From Psychroserpens jangbogonensis (GTDB lineage: Bacteria > Bacteroidota > Bacteroidia > Flavobacteriales > Flavobacteriaceae), in NCBI RefSeq assembly GCF_000797465.1, contig NZ_JSWG01000009.1, forward strand, positions 682,001 to 746,000: a DNA stretch of 64,000 nt. Reading direction: 5' to 3'. Below the pieces are notes generated by a model. That model made no database searches, was not told where the DNA came from, and saw nothing but the letters and a program-made list of their open reading frames with translations. Both the position numbers and the translations under genes were made by a program. Numbering within the stretch: the first letter of the stretch is position 1; each line of letters begins with the position of its first letter. This document shows, piece after piece, positions 18,297-29,444 of the stretch.

Positions 18297-21200
18297 TTAG
18301 TCTATTATAACTTTCTTAGTTCTTTCTTGATTACCATTTTGAATAGTAACAATATAAACACCAGAGTTAATACTTGATACATCTATACGGTTTTGTATAA
18401 GCGCATTATCAAGTTCAGTTCTTAATACTAATCTACCTTGAATATCATAAAGATTTAGCATTGTGTTGTCTATTAACTGACCATTAATTACAAGCTCATG
18501 AGAAGCTTTTAATGTAAAGATATCTAACTTATCAAGACTATTTTCTATAGTTGATAATGCATCTTCAGAAGTTCTCAAGAAGAAACGTCCAGTTCCAGAT
18601 AAATCTGTAGTTGGCGTGATAATATAATCGGAGTTATTTAATAGAGTTACTGTATTAGCAACCACATCTTCAAGATATACATTAACAGATGCTGGTAATG
18701 TACTTTCATCAATACTAAACGTTAATTGCTCTCCTTGGTTTGCATTTACTCCTAATGGAATAACTACATCTGAAAGGTTAGTTGAATTAACAGCTTGTAA
18801 TGCCATAGCCTTACCAGTGTTATCTTCGACTAAGTTAGAATAGATTGCAAAATCAGGAGTTGTATCACCCCAAATAGCAGCATCATATCCTAAATCGAAT
18901 CCAAGACTTGCTTCAGTATTAAAGTAAATTTCTGTACCGAATACATCATTAGCAGTACTAGCTTTTAATGCAACATAACTTAATTGAGGATTTCGACCTA
19001 CAATATAGTCATCTCCACTACCTGTAGAACGCATTGCAGAAGTAAACGTTAAATCATAACTACCAGTTAAAGCAGGATCAGCACTTACAAAGAATCCTTG
19101 TCCAGGAGCCATTACTGTTGAAGGAACTGTATTTGCTAAATTCTGGATAGTCCAACCATTAATAGCACTTCCGTCATATCCATAGATAGCAGCTGTTGAT
19201 TCATTTAATAACGTTAGGTTTTTCACACCAGCGTCTACAAAATGATTAAGGAAATCTCGAACTTTCATATAAGAAGGATAAGGATTACCCACTAAGTTCC
19301 ATTGTGGTTTAGGTCCAGAATATTGTATATCATGAAATTCGTTAGTATTAGAATCTGTTCCAGTAAATGTAACTGTAGAGCCACCAGGAATAGTTGTTCC
19401 TGATCTATATCCTACTCCAGGTTCAAGTGTTGCAGTTTCTGTACTAGCCCAATTTAGATAAGAACCAGTTACTTTTTCAAATGGTCCAAATAAGTATTGT
19501 GTACCATTATTTAAGATATTTGGATTAGCTAAAGCAAAATCACTAAATGCTTGACCATGTAATGGTGCAGACACTAAATCGTTACTTCCAGTTGTTCCAG
19601 AACCATTCTCATTTACATGACGCTCATAGTTCATTGTACCTACAATAGAACCATTACGTATTAAGCTTGAATAACTTGTAGAACTAGATTCTAATGTTAA
19701 ACCGTTAGTTGCTGTAAGTGTCATACTTGAATCAACAGTAAGACTTGCACCAGGGTTTACGGTCATAGTATTACATGTTGTATTAGCATTTATTACTGCA
19801 TCACCAGAGATAATCATAATGTCATCTGCAGCTGTAGCTGTACCATTTGGATCACTAGGAGACCAAGTGCCTCCGTCGTAAGTATAAGCTAAAGGAGCAA
19901 ATTCACTAATGGTAACCGAGTCAAATGCGGCACCTTCATCAGTACCAGAAAAGTCAGATCCAAAGGCAACACGTAATGATACATTACTTTGTCCTCCAAG
20001 ACCAGTTAAATCATTTCTAGCAAATAGCCATCCATTAGATCCACCACCATTTCTACCTGTCCAACCAATTTGTTGCCCTCCAGGGCCTCCTGTAATACTA
20101 GTATCGTTATACCAATTAATTCCATCAGAATCTGATCCAACATTTTGCCATGTAGCACCATCATCTATTGATGATTGTAATACCATACCGTCATAACTAT
20201 TCTCAGCTTCATACCAAATACTAAATTCAATAATAGGAGCAGTTAAGCTTGACATATCAAATGTAGGACTTGTTACTTCAGAATTATCACTATCTGAGTA
20301 ATTTCCATCTAAGTTAGTCACCCATGCATTAGCACCAGAATCTGCACTATTTATTATAGCATTTGCAGGTACACCTAATTCCCAAGAAGAACTACTTGCA
20401 ATCCAACCACCTGGGCCAGATTCAAAATCTTCAGTATAAGGGAAAGCTGTAACTGGAGGTAGAAGAGTTGAAAAAGCAACAGGTCCAACCCAGTTTCCAA
20501 AGCCAGGAACACCACAGTCTGATCTTACATATACTTCGTATGCAGTATTTGCAGTTAAACCACTATCAGTATGTGGATTAGTTGTAGTTGCTGTTCCAGC
20601 ACCTGTAGGAGCTGGATCACCAGCTGCTAGTATTGCTATTTCCCAAGCTGTTTCAATATCACCTAAATCCCAGCCAATGTCAGCTGATGTTGTAGTAACA
20701 TTTGAAACAACAATGTTTGATACAGGTTCACAACCTGGAATTTCTTCAACTGTAAAATTGTCAAAATAGATATAATAACCATCTGATCCAGCTGCAGGTA
20801 CATGCATAGCTATATATACATCTCCTGTATATGCACTTAAGTCGAGTTCTACTTCAACATGTACATTAGTTGGAATTATTACAGCTTGTAATTCAGTTGA
20901 GAAATCAGCTGCTGCTGTTCCAGTAGTTGATAAAACAACTCTATAGTTGTCATCTTCAGAAGATGATCTATTTCTTACACTAAATTTCAATCGTTCATTT
21001 CCAGTTAATGTCATATGTGGTAAAATCAGATAATCATCATTATCTCCACCATTAAAATCAGTATACAATCCAGCTGCATTAGAACCACCGACACCATAAG
21101 TTGTCCATGTTTTAAAGAAATCAAAATCGGCATTCTCATTTAATTCAGACCAGCAATCTGCTAGGTCAGGAGTTGTAATGCTCTCAAAATCTTCAGTCCA

Positions 21201-24200
21201 AGGGAAAGCAGTGATAGTGTCACAAGCTGTTGTAAATGAATAAGCTGTAGACCAATCACTAAATCCGTTAGCACCACAATTTGCTCTAACATACACCTCG
21301 TAAGCTGTATTAGAAGTTAAGCCACTTTCAGTATGTGGATTATTTGTCGTTGCTGTTCCAGCACCTGTAGGAGCTGCTCCGCCATCAAGTTGTACTACAA
21401 TTTCCCAAGCTGCTTCTGAAGAACCAGCTATCCAGCTAATATCAGCTGATGTAGTTGTTGTTGAATCAACCGTTAAATCAGTAACAGCAGGACATATAAC
21501 TGTAGTTGTAAAAGATCCACCAGGAATCCATGTACCTAAAGGACCACCACAATCTGCTCTTACCCAAACTTCGTAAGCCGTTTCAGGTGTTAAACCTATT
21601 TCTGTATGTGGATTATTTGTTGTTGCTGTGCCAGCAGAAGCAGGAATTCCTGTTCCATCTGCTTGTACTTTAACTTCCCAAGCCAATTCTCCACCTGCAG
21701 GATCCCAACTAACATCTACGGTTTCACCATCGAAACTGTCAATAGATACAACTGAAACATCACCACATAAAGGAATTGTTCTTACTCTAAATTTACCAAC
21801 ATGGAAATCATAATCTTCTGAATCATCTGCAGTTCCTTCAGAACCCCAAATTGCAAATTGTACGTCACCTGAGTAAGCTGTTAAATCTGCTATATATTCT
21901 GTACCAGAAGCGTCAGGTTCGTTAGCAGCATTCCAAGTTGTAATATTAACCCAAGTTGTACCACCATCTATACTTCTTAATAGTTGCACTTCGTCATCAG
22001 AACCCATAGTTGCGCTTGATGTACTATTACCTGAAGTAGTCCAAGCAGTGATAGCCACATTAAGTTCTAATTGGAAAGGACCACCAGTTAAATTAAACGT
22101 TGGTGATAATAACCATTCTCTTTTAGAACTAGCATATAAATTAATAGCATTAGAAGGTATACCAAAATAAGATCTACCGCCTCTCCAGAGCGAACCTCCT
22201 AGACCAGTAGGACCAGTGGCAACTTCACCATCAGCAGCTTCATCCCAACATGCATCAGGTACATTAGTAGTCATATCTGCAAGATATTCTGGTACGAGAG
22301 GCGCACAAGGTGTTGTAAAAGAACCAGCATTTACCCAGTTGCTATATCCATTGGATGCAAAGGTACAATCTGCTCTTACCCAAACTTCGTAATCGAATTG
22401 TTCAGTTAAGCCACTTTCAGTATGTGGATTATTTGTCGTTGCTGTTCCAGCACCAGTAGGAGCTACTCCGCCATCTGCTTGTACTACAATTTCCCAAGCT
22501 GTTTCAGATCCACCAGCTGTCCAACTCACAGTAACTGAATCATCAGTTACACTGTCAAAGTTAAAGCCTGTCATTTCAGGACATAACTCTGTTGTTGTAA
22601 AGTCATAAGGTCCAAACCAATCACTATATGTGCTTGATCCACAATCTGCTCTTACATATACTTCGTAAGCTGTAGTCGCAGATAAACCAGTTTTACTATA
22701 TGGATTAGTTGTTACTTCACCAGTACCTGGTGCAGTAGCAGGAAATGCTCCGCCATCTTCTTGTACTACAATTTCCCAAGATGATTCAGGTCCGTTTGCA
22801 GTCCAAGCTATATCAGCTGTAGTTCCTGTTACGTTTGATGCTACAATTGCAGATGGGTCAATACAATAAGCACCACAAGCTTCAACTGTCATCAAATCGA
22901 TAGACATGTCTCCTGTTGCAGTACCTAAACCAGTATGACTAAACTCTATATAAATAGTTTGACCTTGGTAAGCAGATAAATCTACACCTACAGGTACCCA
23001 AGCATCAGTTTCATCTAATTGTAATTCTCCTGTCCAAGTAAACTCATTGGCAAATGGACCAGCAGCAGAGTTAGAGACACCTACATTAAGTGTACCCATT
23101 CCTGCTCCATAAGCATGCATATAGAATGCTAGTTCAATAGCATCGCCAAAAGCAGCTGGAGTTAAGTCAATTGCAGGACTTACTGCAGAAGCAGTTGTAG
23201 CTGTTCCAGAAGATTCATAATACATATAGTTAGAACCACTAGAAGCAGCACTTGGTCCAGTATTACCTGAAGTTGTTCCTCCAGTTTCAGGGAACACCCA
23301 TAAACCATTTGAACTAGTAGTTGATAGATTTCCTGTCCAACCTGTAGCTAAATAATCATCAAATTCTTCGGTAAAAATAATAGAAGAAGTAGCAACTGTA
23401 CATGTTACACCAACTGGTCCGTTAGGAGGAGTTGCAGGTGTAGTGAAACTCACTGGGCTACTCCATAAGCTTAAATCAGAACCATCACCAGCACAGTCTG
23501 CTCTTACGTATACATCGTAAAGTGTTAATTCAGCTAAACCTAAATCCGTGTATGGATTAGTTGTTATATCTGTTCCTGTATTATCAGCTGCGCCAGGAGC
23601 TGTACTAGGAGCTGCTAATACTGCTATTTCCCAATCGGTTTCAGTTCCACCTGCAGTCCAGTCAATATCGGCTGAAGTTGAAGTGAGATTTGAAACAACA
23701 ATGTTTGATACAGCTTCACAAGAAGGTATCGCTTCCCAAATCATATCATCTAAATACACATAAGTATAAGTAGATGTTGATAATCTTTTGATAGCAATAT
23801 ATGTGTCTGATCCAGAATAACCTGCAAAAGATACTTCGTATGCCGTATGTGTTGTGCTTAAATCTACAGCGCTTAATAGCGTAAATGTAGAACCATCAGT
23901 AGGATCAGAAAGAGTACCTACTTCAATGTCTTGACTTGCAGTTGAGTTTCTAGCTGAAAAACGAAGTCTATGCGTACCATCACCTAAATTAGTTAAATTA
24001 GGTGAAACAAGCATAATATTCGCTAATGAACCAGAATCTGAATTATATAAACTCACTCCATTTGGAGCCGTATTATCTGCAGAAGTACTAGTTTCAACAT
24101 ATGCAAAACTTGAAGCTCCTTCAACAATACCTGACCAGCAATCTGGTAAGTTTGGTGTAGTCGCAGAATCAAAATTCTCAGAAAAATCTGATATAGCATC

Positions 24201-27200
24201 ACAAGCAGTTGTGAATGAGCCACCAATTATCCAAGCACCTAAATCTCCACCACCACAATCAGATCTCACATACACTTCGTAAGCGGTATTAGACATTAAG
24301 CCTATTTCAGTATGTAGTATGTTATTTGCTGTTATTGTACCAGTTCCTGGTGTAACAGCCGGAAGTCCTCCTCCAAATGCTTGTACTTCAACTTCCCAAG
24401 AAATTTCAGTATCACCTGGAGCCCAGCTAAATGTTGCAGTATCAGTATCAAAGCTATCGATAGTTATTGCGCTAACATCTAGACAAGCTGGAATTGCTTC
24501 AACTACAAAATTGTCAAAATAAATATCCCAACCATCTACTGTAGTAGTAGAAGGCACATGTATAGCGATATACACATTTCCAGTATAAGCACTTAAGTCA
24601 ATAGGTGCTATTTCAGTAGGTGTATCATTTCCTACTTGGTCTAAAGCTCTTAATTCAGTTGAGAAGTCAACTGCAGCTGTTCCTGTACTTGATAAAACAA
24701 CTCGATACTCGTTTGGTTCATCAGCTCTATCTCTTACACTAAATTTCAATCGCTCGTTCCCAGTTAATGTGAACTGTGGTAAAATTAAATAATCATCATT
24801 ACCCCCAGCACCATTAAAATCAGTATATAAATTAGCTGCATTAGAGTCACCGACACCAAAACCATTTTCAGTCACAAAGAAATCACCATCAGCATTCTCA
24901 TTTAATTCAGACCAACAGCTTGGTAGGGCAGGAGTTGTGATACTTTCAAAATCTTCAGTCCAAGGAAAAGAACTGATAGTAGCACAAGCAGTTGTAAATG
25001 TATATACTGTAGACCAATCAGAGAACGTACTTGCTCCACAATCTGCTCTAACATACACATCGTATGCTGTATTTTCAGTTAAACTAGATGCACTATATGG
25101 ATTAGTTGTAGTTGCACCAAAAGTAGGTTCTGGATCACCAGCAGGTACTACTGCTACTTCCCAAGACGTTTCTGTTCCATTTGCAGTCCATGCAATATCT
25201 GCTGTAGTTGTAGCAATGTTAGATGCTACTGTAGCAGTTGGATCAATACAAAAAGAACCACAAGCTGTAACTGTCATTAAATCAATAGACATATCTCCTA
25301 AAAATCCAGCGATTCCAGTGTGGCTAAATTCTATATAAATTATTGAACCCATATATGAATCTAAATTGACACCTACTGGTACCCAAGCTTCTAATTCAGT
25401 TGTTTGCCAATCACCTGACCATGTGAATTCTGGCGTAAATGGTCCAGTTGGAGAAGTACTAACTCCTACAACTAAATCACCTATTTCTGCTCCATAAGCA
25501 TGCATAAAGAATGCTAGTTCTGCACCATCAATAGCAGTTGTCAAGTCAATTGCAGGACTTACAGCAGAAGCAGTAATTCCAACTCCACTAGAAGCTTCAA
25601 AGTTCATATAACTAGTGTCTGAACCACTATGCGCGACATCAGGTCCTGTATCTGCTGAACCAGCACCACCAGTTCCAAATTCCCAAGCACCACCTGTGTT
25701 AGAAGTTGTAACGTCTCCAGTCCAATCAGCAATGGTCTCAAAATCTTCAGTAAAAACAGTTGTTGAGCCACCTGATGTACATGTTACACCAATTGGTGCT
25801 GGTGGAGGACAATCGTCATAATTAAAAGTTCCTATAACAGTAGAACAAGCACCATCAAAATCAAAAAGTGAAATTTCACCAGAACTTTCTCCAGTATTAA
25901 AAGGACCTGCTATGTTTGTACCCACTATTAAGGTAGGTGATTCCGCTCCCCAAACAAAGGCAAAACTAGTGCCAGTATTAGATACTACTACTTCAACAGA
26001 ATACTCTCCATTAGCACAATCCTCTACTACAGTTGTACTAGTTACTGTTGCAGGTGTACAAGCTACAAATATAATTTCTATATCAAAATCTAAGGTAACA
26101 CCTAATGTAGTTGAGTTACAAGGATCAAGAGAATTTGCAAGATCAGTATCTGTAACGATTCTCATTTTGTGAATGCCTAAAAAAGCCGGATCACCAGGCA
26201 TAGTAAAAGAAGCATCAAATACTTCTCCAGTGGTACCACCAGCAGAAGGACCACTAAACACTAATTCTCCTTCATTATCGTCTAAAATTAAATTGTCATC
26301 TAAGTCAATCCATATAGCTACATTTTGAACTGTAGTGGTTTCAATAGTTAATTGAACATTTGCTAATACACCTTGTCCTAAAGGATCTGGAGTTCCTCCA
26401 GAGTGATCGATATAAAATACATCACCACTAGCATAATTTGTAAGGCCTACTTTTGTATTAGAGATTCCTAAACCACTATTAGAAGTAGGTTCTGAAATAC
26501 ATATACATCCTGTTGCAAATGTTGAATAAGTACCTTCAGTACATGTTGCATTTTGGCCTATAGCATTTTCAGGAGTAATAGTATAGAAATATGTTGTATT
26601 AGGAGTTTGAGCAGTCACTGTATATAAAGTAACATCACCTATATTTGAGAAAGGAACAACATCGCTTCCACCAGAAGTAGTTCCTACTTTGATATAATAA
26701 TTAGTTGCACTAACAGAAGCATCCCACGTAATAGTAGTATCATAAGTACCACAAACAGCATCTGGAGTTGCCAAAACATTTGCAGGGCAATCAGGTATTA
26801 CTGTTGCAAGCGTTGTAAAGGGAACTGGACCACTCCATTCGCCAGGATTAACACCACAAAGAGATCTTACATATACATCATAGTCTGTAAATCCAGTTAA
26901 TCCTGAGAAAGTATAAGGATTAGTTGTTGTAGATGTTCCGGTAGTTGGTTCTGGGTCACCAGCAGGTATTACTGCTACTTCCCATTCACTTTCTGAACCA
27001 TCCTCTGTCCAACTAACATCTACGCTTACACCATCGAAACTATCAATAGTTACTCCGCTAATATCTGGACATAAAGGAATTGTTCTTACTCTAAATTTAC
27101 CAACATGGAAATCATAATCTGAACCAGTTGCAGATCCATCTGAAGCCCAAATTGCAAATTGTATATTACCTGAGTAAGCTGTTAAATCTGCTATATATTC

Positions 27201-29135
27201 TGTACCTGTAAAAACAGGTTCGTTAGTATTATTCCAAGTTGTAATATTATCCCAAGTTGTACCACCATCTGTACTTCTTAATAGTTGCACTTCGTCATCA
27301 GCTCCCATTCCATCATTGTCGGCTTCAAATCCATTATTGTATTGAGTAACAGCTACATTTACTTCAAGTTGGAAAGGACCACCAGTTAAATCAAACGTTG
27401 GTGATAATAACCATTCTCTTCTTGAACTTGTGTAAAGATTAACTTTGTTAGAATTTCCAACACCATAAGAGCCTGTTCCCCAGAGCGAACCTCCTAGTCC
27501 AGTAGGACCAGTAGCAACTTCGCCATCAGCGGCTTCATCCCAACAAGAATCAGGTACGTTAGTTGTGAAATTTGCTATATAGTTTGGTGTAATTGCCGAA
27601 CAAGATGTTGTAAATAATTCAGGTCCTACCCACTCACCTAAATCTGTATTATTAGTACATTCTGCTCTTACCCAAACTTCATAACCTAATTGTTCAGTTA
27701 AAGAGTTTTTAGTAAAAGTAGGCGTTGTTAGTACATTTGTACCAGTCCCGTTAATTGTGCTAGGATCACCTGCTCCTACGGCTTGTACTAGAACTTCCCA
27801 TGCTGCCTCTGCAGATGGACTTTCTGTCCAGCTAAATGTAACTGATGAATCTGTAAAACTATCAATTGATAATCCTGTAACCTCAAGGCATGAAGCGCTT
27901 TTAGCTATAGAAAGATCATATGTTGTTGTTTGTGGACTAGCCCAAGTAGAAACAACTATATAATAGGTCTCACCGTTTAAAGTTGGAAAGGATGAAATAC
28001 CTCTATCTGAAGTATCAGAGCTAAAAGCTCCAGCTGTTGCACAAACTGTGCCAATATCAGCACAATTATTATAAATAAATACACCTGTATAAGTATCAGT
28101 AATATTAGTTAAATCAATATCAATATTACCATCTTCATCAGATGTATACGCATACACTATATCATCTCCAAGTAAATACCCACTAGTAGTACCGCAACCA
28201 GTAGAACCTGGTGATCCATCATAATCGTCAAAAAATCCAGCGGTAGTTTCAGCTAAAGCTGTATAAGGTAAGGTGCCAACAAGTATAGGGTCCTCACAGA
28301 CACTTCCTGCTGGTGGAGCCGCTATAGTTGTAAATGATTGCTCAATACAACCTGTAGCATCACCGTTAGCATTATATGGTGTAATAGTTATATAGTACGG
28401 AGTACTATATGCTAATCCCGCAGGAGTATAAGATGTTGTATTACTTAAATCAACATTGTTAGCAATATCAGTTCCTCCCATACTAGAACCCATTGTGATT
28501 TTATAACCAGTTGCAAGTCCTGTTGCAGCACTCCAAGTAACATCTCCAGATATAGAGAAATCAGTTGTTGCAGATGTTAAAGTAGAATCACAATTTGGTG
28601 GTAACACAGTAACTTGAGTAGCAGAAAAATTATCAATATAAAAATAATAATCTCCACCAACCCTAGTGTTACTTACTCTGAATTTAAGGTCTGAACTAGC
28701 TGGTACAGCTGCTCCAAGAATGGTTACACTAAACGTTTCACAAACGTTTGAGTTACTATCATTAGAATCGTCAATTGTACCTGCTGTGATCCAATTGGAT
28801 CCATCGTCAGTTGAATATTCCAAGTCTGCAGTTCCCCATCCATCAGGTGCAGGAGTAGTGATAGGAGAATATTCTACTACTTTATAATCTATAGAGAATG
28901 TAATATCAGTACCATTAGATACTGCTACTTGATTGCTAGTAGTCAGGTCACCAGTTGGTGTACTAGACCAAATGTTAACTCTTTCTGACGAACCATCACA
29001 AGCTCCTGTTGTTGTGTTAGTATACGAATCAGTCCAGCCAGCTGGAGTTCCTGAGTCGAAGTTTTTATCAATAGCTACTTGAGAAAGTAACGTTGATGTT
29101 GTTAGTAGAAAAATCAGTAATGTAAATTTTTTCAT
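18297..29135 (-). CDS. Giant T9SS-secreted multidomain adhesin-like protein (3612 aa)
   Basis: I place the start at 29135 (MKKFTLLIFLLTTSTLLSQ, a clear signal peptide), not at the ATG 60 bases upstream. The body alternates about a dozen fibronectin type III-like domains (recurring 'YEVYVRADCG' and 'W..GPVSFTT' patterns) with about nine jelly-roll 'choice-of-anchor'/MAM-like domains (recurring 'EDFES.TTP.LP.CWSE'). A PPC-like domain lies near residues 275-410, and a GEVED-like domain (AIWIDLDDNLILDDNEGELV) near 880-1025. Residues from about 3083 form the module shared with the three downstream paralogues. The last 80 or so (LNLYDIQGRLVLRTELDN to KKVIID) are a type A T9SS sorting domain. It is predicted to be exported and displayed or released at the cell surface. 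Several domains are near-identical in DNA, so copy number may be mis-assembled. Confidence 0.92.
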   Translation of the reverse strand: MKKFTLLIFLLTTSTLLSQVAIDKNFDSGTPAGWTDSYTNTTTGACDGSSERVNIWSSTPTGDLTTSNQVAVSNGTDITFSIDYKVVEYSPITTPAPDGWGTADLEYSTDDGSNWITAGTIDDSNDSNSNVCETFSVTILGAAVPASSDLKFRVSNTRVGGDYYFYIDNFSATQVTVLPPNCDSTLTSATTDFSISGDVTWSAATGLATGYKITMGSSMGGTDIANNVDLSNTTSYTPAGLAYSTPYYITITPYNANGDATGCIEQSFTTIAAPPAGSVCEDPILVGTLPYTALAETTAGFFDDYDGSPGSTGCGTTSGYLLGDDIVYAYTSDEDGNIDIDLTNITDTYTGVFIYNNCADIGTVCATAGAFSSDTSDRGISSFPTLNGETYYIVVSTWASPQTTTYDLSIAKSASCLEVTGLSIDSFTDSSVTFSWTESPSAEAAWEVLVQAVGAGDPSTINGTGTNVLTTPTFTKNSLTEQLGYEVWVRAECTNNTDLGEWVGPELFTTSCSAITPNYIANFTTNVPDSCWDEAADGEVATGPTGLGGSLWGTGSYGVGNSNKVNLYTSSRREWLLSPTFDLTGGPFQLEVNVAVTQYNNGFEADNDGMGADDEVQLLRSTDGGTTWDNITTWNNTNEPVFTGTEYIADLTAYSGNIQFAIWASDGSATGSDYDFHVGKFRVRTIPLCPDISGVTIDSFDGVSVDVSWTEDGSESEWEVAVIPAGDPEPTTGTSTTTNPYTFSGLTGFTDYDVYVRSLCGVNPGEWSGPVPFTTLATVIPDCPANVLATPDAVCGTYDTTITWDASVSATNYYIKVGTTSGGSDVVPFSNIGDVTLYTVTAQTPNTTYFYTITPENAIGQNATCTEGTYSTFATGCICISEPTSNSGLGISNTKVGLTNYASGDVFYIDHSGGTPDPLGQGVLANVQLTIETTTVQNVAIWIDLDDNLILDDNEGELVFSGPSAGGTTGEVFDASFTMPGDPAFLGIHKMRIVTDTDLANSLDPCNSTTLGVTLDFDIEIIFVACTPATVTSTTVVEDCANGEYSVEVVVSNTGTSFAFVWGAESPTLIVGTNIAGPFNTGESSGEISLFDFDGACSTVIGTFNYDDCPPPAPIGVTCTSGGSTTVFTEDFETIADWTGDVTTSNTGGAWEFGTGGAGSADTGPDVAHSGSDTSYMNFEASSGVGITASAVSPAIDLTTAIDGAELAFFMHAYGAEIGDLVVGVSTSPTGPFTPEFTWSGDWQTTELEAWVPVGVNLDSYMGSIIYIEFSHTGIAGFLGDMSIDLMTVTACGSFCIDPTATVASNIATTTADIAWTANGTETSWEVAVVPAGDPEPTFGATTTNPYSASSLTENTAYDVYVRADCGASTFSDWSTVYTFTTACATISSFPWTEDFESITTPALPSCWSELNENADGDFFVTENGFGVGDSNAANLYTDFNGAGGNDDYLILPQFTLTGNERLKFSVRDRADEPNEYRVVLSSTGTAAVDFSTELRALDQVGNDTPTEIAPIDLSAYTGNVYIAIHVPSTTTVDGWDIYFDNFVVEAIPACLDVSAITIDSFDTDTATFSWAPGDTEISWEVEVQAFGGGLPAVTPGTGTITANNILHTEIGLMSNTAYEVYVRSDCGGGDLGAWIIGGSFTTACDAISDFSENFDSATTPNLPDCWSGIVEGASSFAYVETSTSADNTAPNGVSLYNSDSGSLANIMLVSPNLTNLGDGTHRLRFSARNSTASQDIEVGTLSDPTDGSTFTLLSAVDLSTTHTAYEVSFAGYSGSDTYIAIKRLSTSTYTYVYLDDMIWEAIPSCEAVSNIVVSNLTSTSADIDWTAGGTETDWEIAVLAAPSTAPGAADNTGTDITTNPYTDLGLAELTLYDVYVRADCAGDGSDLSLWSSPVSFTTPATPPNGPVGVTCTVATSSIIFTEEFDDYLATGWTGNLSTTSSNGLWVFPETGGTTSGNTGPSAASSGSNYMYYESSGTATTASAVSPAIDLTPAAFGDAIELAFYMHAYGAGMGTLNVGVSNSAAGPFANEFTWTGELQLDETDAWVPVGVDLSAYQGQTIYIEFSHTGLGTATGDMSIDLMTVEACGAYCIDPSAIVASNVTGTTADIAWTANGPESSWEIVVQEDGGAFPATAPGTGEVTTNPYSKTGLSATTAYEVYVRADCGSSTYSDWFGPYDFTTTELCPEMTGFNFDSVTDDSVTVSWTAGGSETAWEIVVQADGGVAPTGAGTATTNNPHTESGLTEQFDYEVWVRADCTFASNGYSNWVNAGSFTTPCAPLVPEYLADMTTNVPDACWDEAADGEVATGPTGLGGSLWRGGRSYFGIPSNAINLYASSKREWLLSPTFNLTGGPFQLELNVAITAWTTSGNSTSSATMGSDDEVQLLRSIDGGTTWVNITTWNAANEPDASGTEYIADLTAYSGDVQFAIWGSEGTADDSEDYDFHVGKFRVRTIPLCGDVSVVSIDSFDGETVDVSWDPAGGELAWEVKVQADGTGIPASAGTATTNNPHTEIGLTPETAYEVWVRADCGGPLGTWIPGGSFTTTVICPAVTDLTVDSTTTTSADISWIAGSSEAAWEIVVQLDGGAAPTGAGTATTNNPHTESGLTSNTAYEVYVRANCGANGFSDWSTAYSFTTACDTITAFPWTEDFESITTPDLADCWSELNENADFDFFKTWTTYGVGGSNAAGLYTDFNGGDNDDYLILPHMTLTGNERLKFSVRNRSSSEDDNYRVVLSTTGTAAADFSTELQAVIIPTNVHVEVELDLSAYTGDVYIAMHVPAAGSDGYYIYFDNFTVEEIPGCEPVSNIVVSNVTTTSADIGWDLGDIETAWEIAILAAGDPAPTGAGTATTTNPHTDSGLTANTAYEVYVRSDCGVPGFGNWVGPVAFSTLLPPVTAFPYTEDFESGPGGWIASSSSWELGVPANAIINSADSGANAWVTNLDGNYSDSDNSEVTSPTFDMSSLTAPIIEFSIWYEAENSYDGMVLQSSIDDGATWQNVGSDSDGINWYNDTSITGGPGGQQIGWTGRNGGGSNGWLFARNDLTGLGGQSNVSLRVAFGSDFSGTDEGAAFDSVTISEFAPLAYTYDGGTWSPSDPNGTATAADDIMIISGDAVINANTTCNTMTVNPGASLTVDSSMTLTATNGLTLESSSTSYSSLIRNGSIVGTMNYERHVNENGSGTTGSNDLVSAPLHGQAFSDFALANPNILNNGTQYLFGPFEKVTGSYLNWASTETATLEPGVGYRSGTTIPGGSTVTFTGTDSNTNEFHDIQYSGPKPQWNLVGNPYPSYMKVRDFLNHFVDAGVKNLTLLNESTAAIYGYDGSAINGWTIQNLANTVPSTVMAPGQGFFVSADPALTGSYDLTFTSAMRSTGSGDDYIVGRNPQLSYVALKASTANDVFGTEIYFNTEASLGFDLGYDAAIWGDTTPDFAIYSNLVEDNTGKAMALQAVNSTNLSDVVIPLGVNANQGEQLTFSIDESTLPASVNVYLEDVVANTVTLLNNSDYIITPTTDLSGTGRFFLRTSEDALSTIENSLDKLDIFTLKASHELVINGQLIDNTMLNLYDIQGRLVLRTELDNALIQNRIDVSSINSGVYIVTIQNGNQERTKKVIID

Positions 29136-29262
29136 AATTAATTTAGTTATAGTTAATAGCTTAGTATATGCAAGAATGCAATAATAACAAAACATAGGAT
29201 TTCCGGTAAGTTTGGGAGAGATTTAACAAATAGATGAATAAAATCTAAGTTAAATCGGAAAA

Positions 29263-29270
29263 CAAATATA
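29263..29270 (-). promoter_or_regulatory. Possible -7 element of the giant T9SS gene
   Basis: TATATTTG on the minus strand, 127 bases before the start, matches the Bacteroidota -7 consensus exactly. A clear -33 element is not seen. The same octamer occurs upstream of two sister genes. The remainder of 29136-29389 shows no other feature. Confidence 0.4.
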
Positions 29271-29389
29271 AGAAAAGTTAACAATTTTTAACTGTTTTGT
29301 TAAAAAAAGGTGAAATAAATTCTATTAAGTGCTTTTTTCTTAGGTTTTGTGAATTTTTTATAAGAAAATTAGAACATATTAAAAATATA

Positions 29390-29419
29390 AAAAGCGCACT
29401 AATTTCTTAGTGCGCTTTT
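29390..29419 (-). terminator. Terminator of the 728-aa T9SS gene
   Basis: AAAAGCGCACTAA (29390-29402) pairs perfectly with 29407-29419 around a four-base loop. On the minus strand it is followed by TTTTTATATTTTT. It lies 25 bases after the stop codon of the gene at 29445-31631 and belongs to the GCGCACTA hairpin family used by the sister genes. Confidence 0.85.
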
Positions 29420-29444
29420 ATAAAAAATTATTAAACCTGTGTGA

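Noticed and set aside
24937-25338. 133-residue + strand ORF, and similar ones inside the T9SS genes
   Set aside because: Antisense shadows of repeat-rich minus-strand genes; no start context or family resemblance.
29136-29195. Twenty-residue N-terminal extension of the giant protein
   Set aside because: It would put non-signal sequence before a perfect signal peptide; the ATG at 29135 is the better start.
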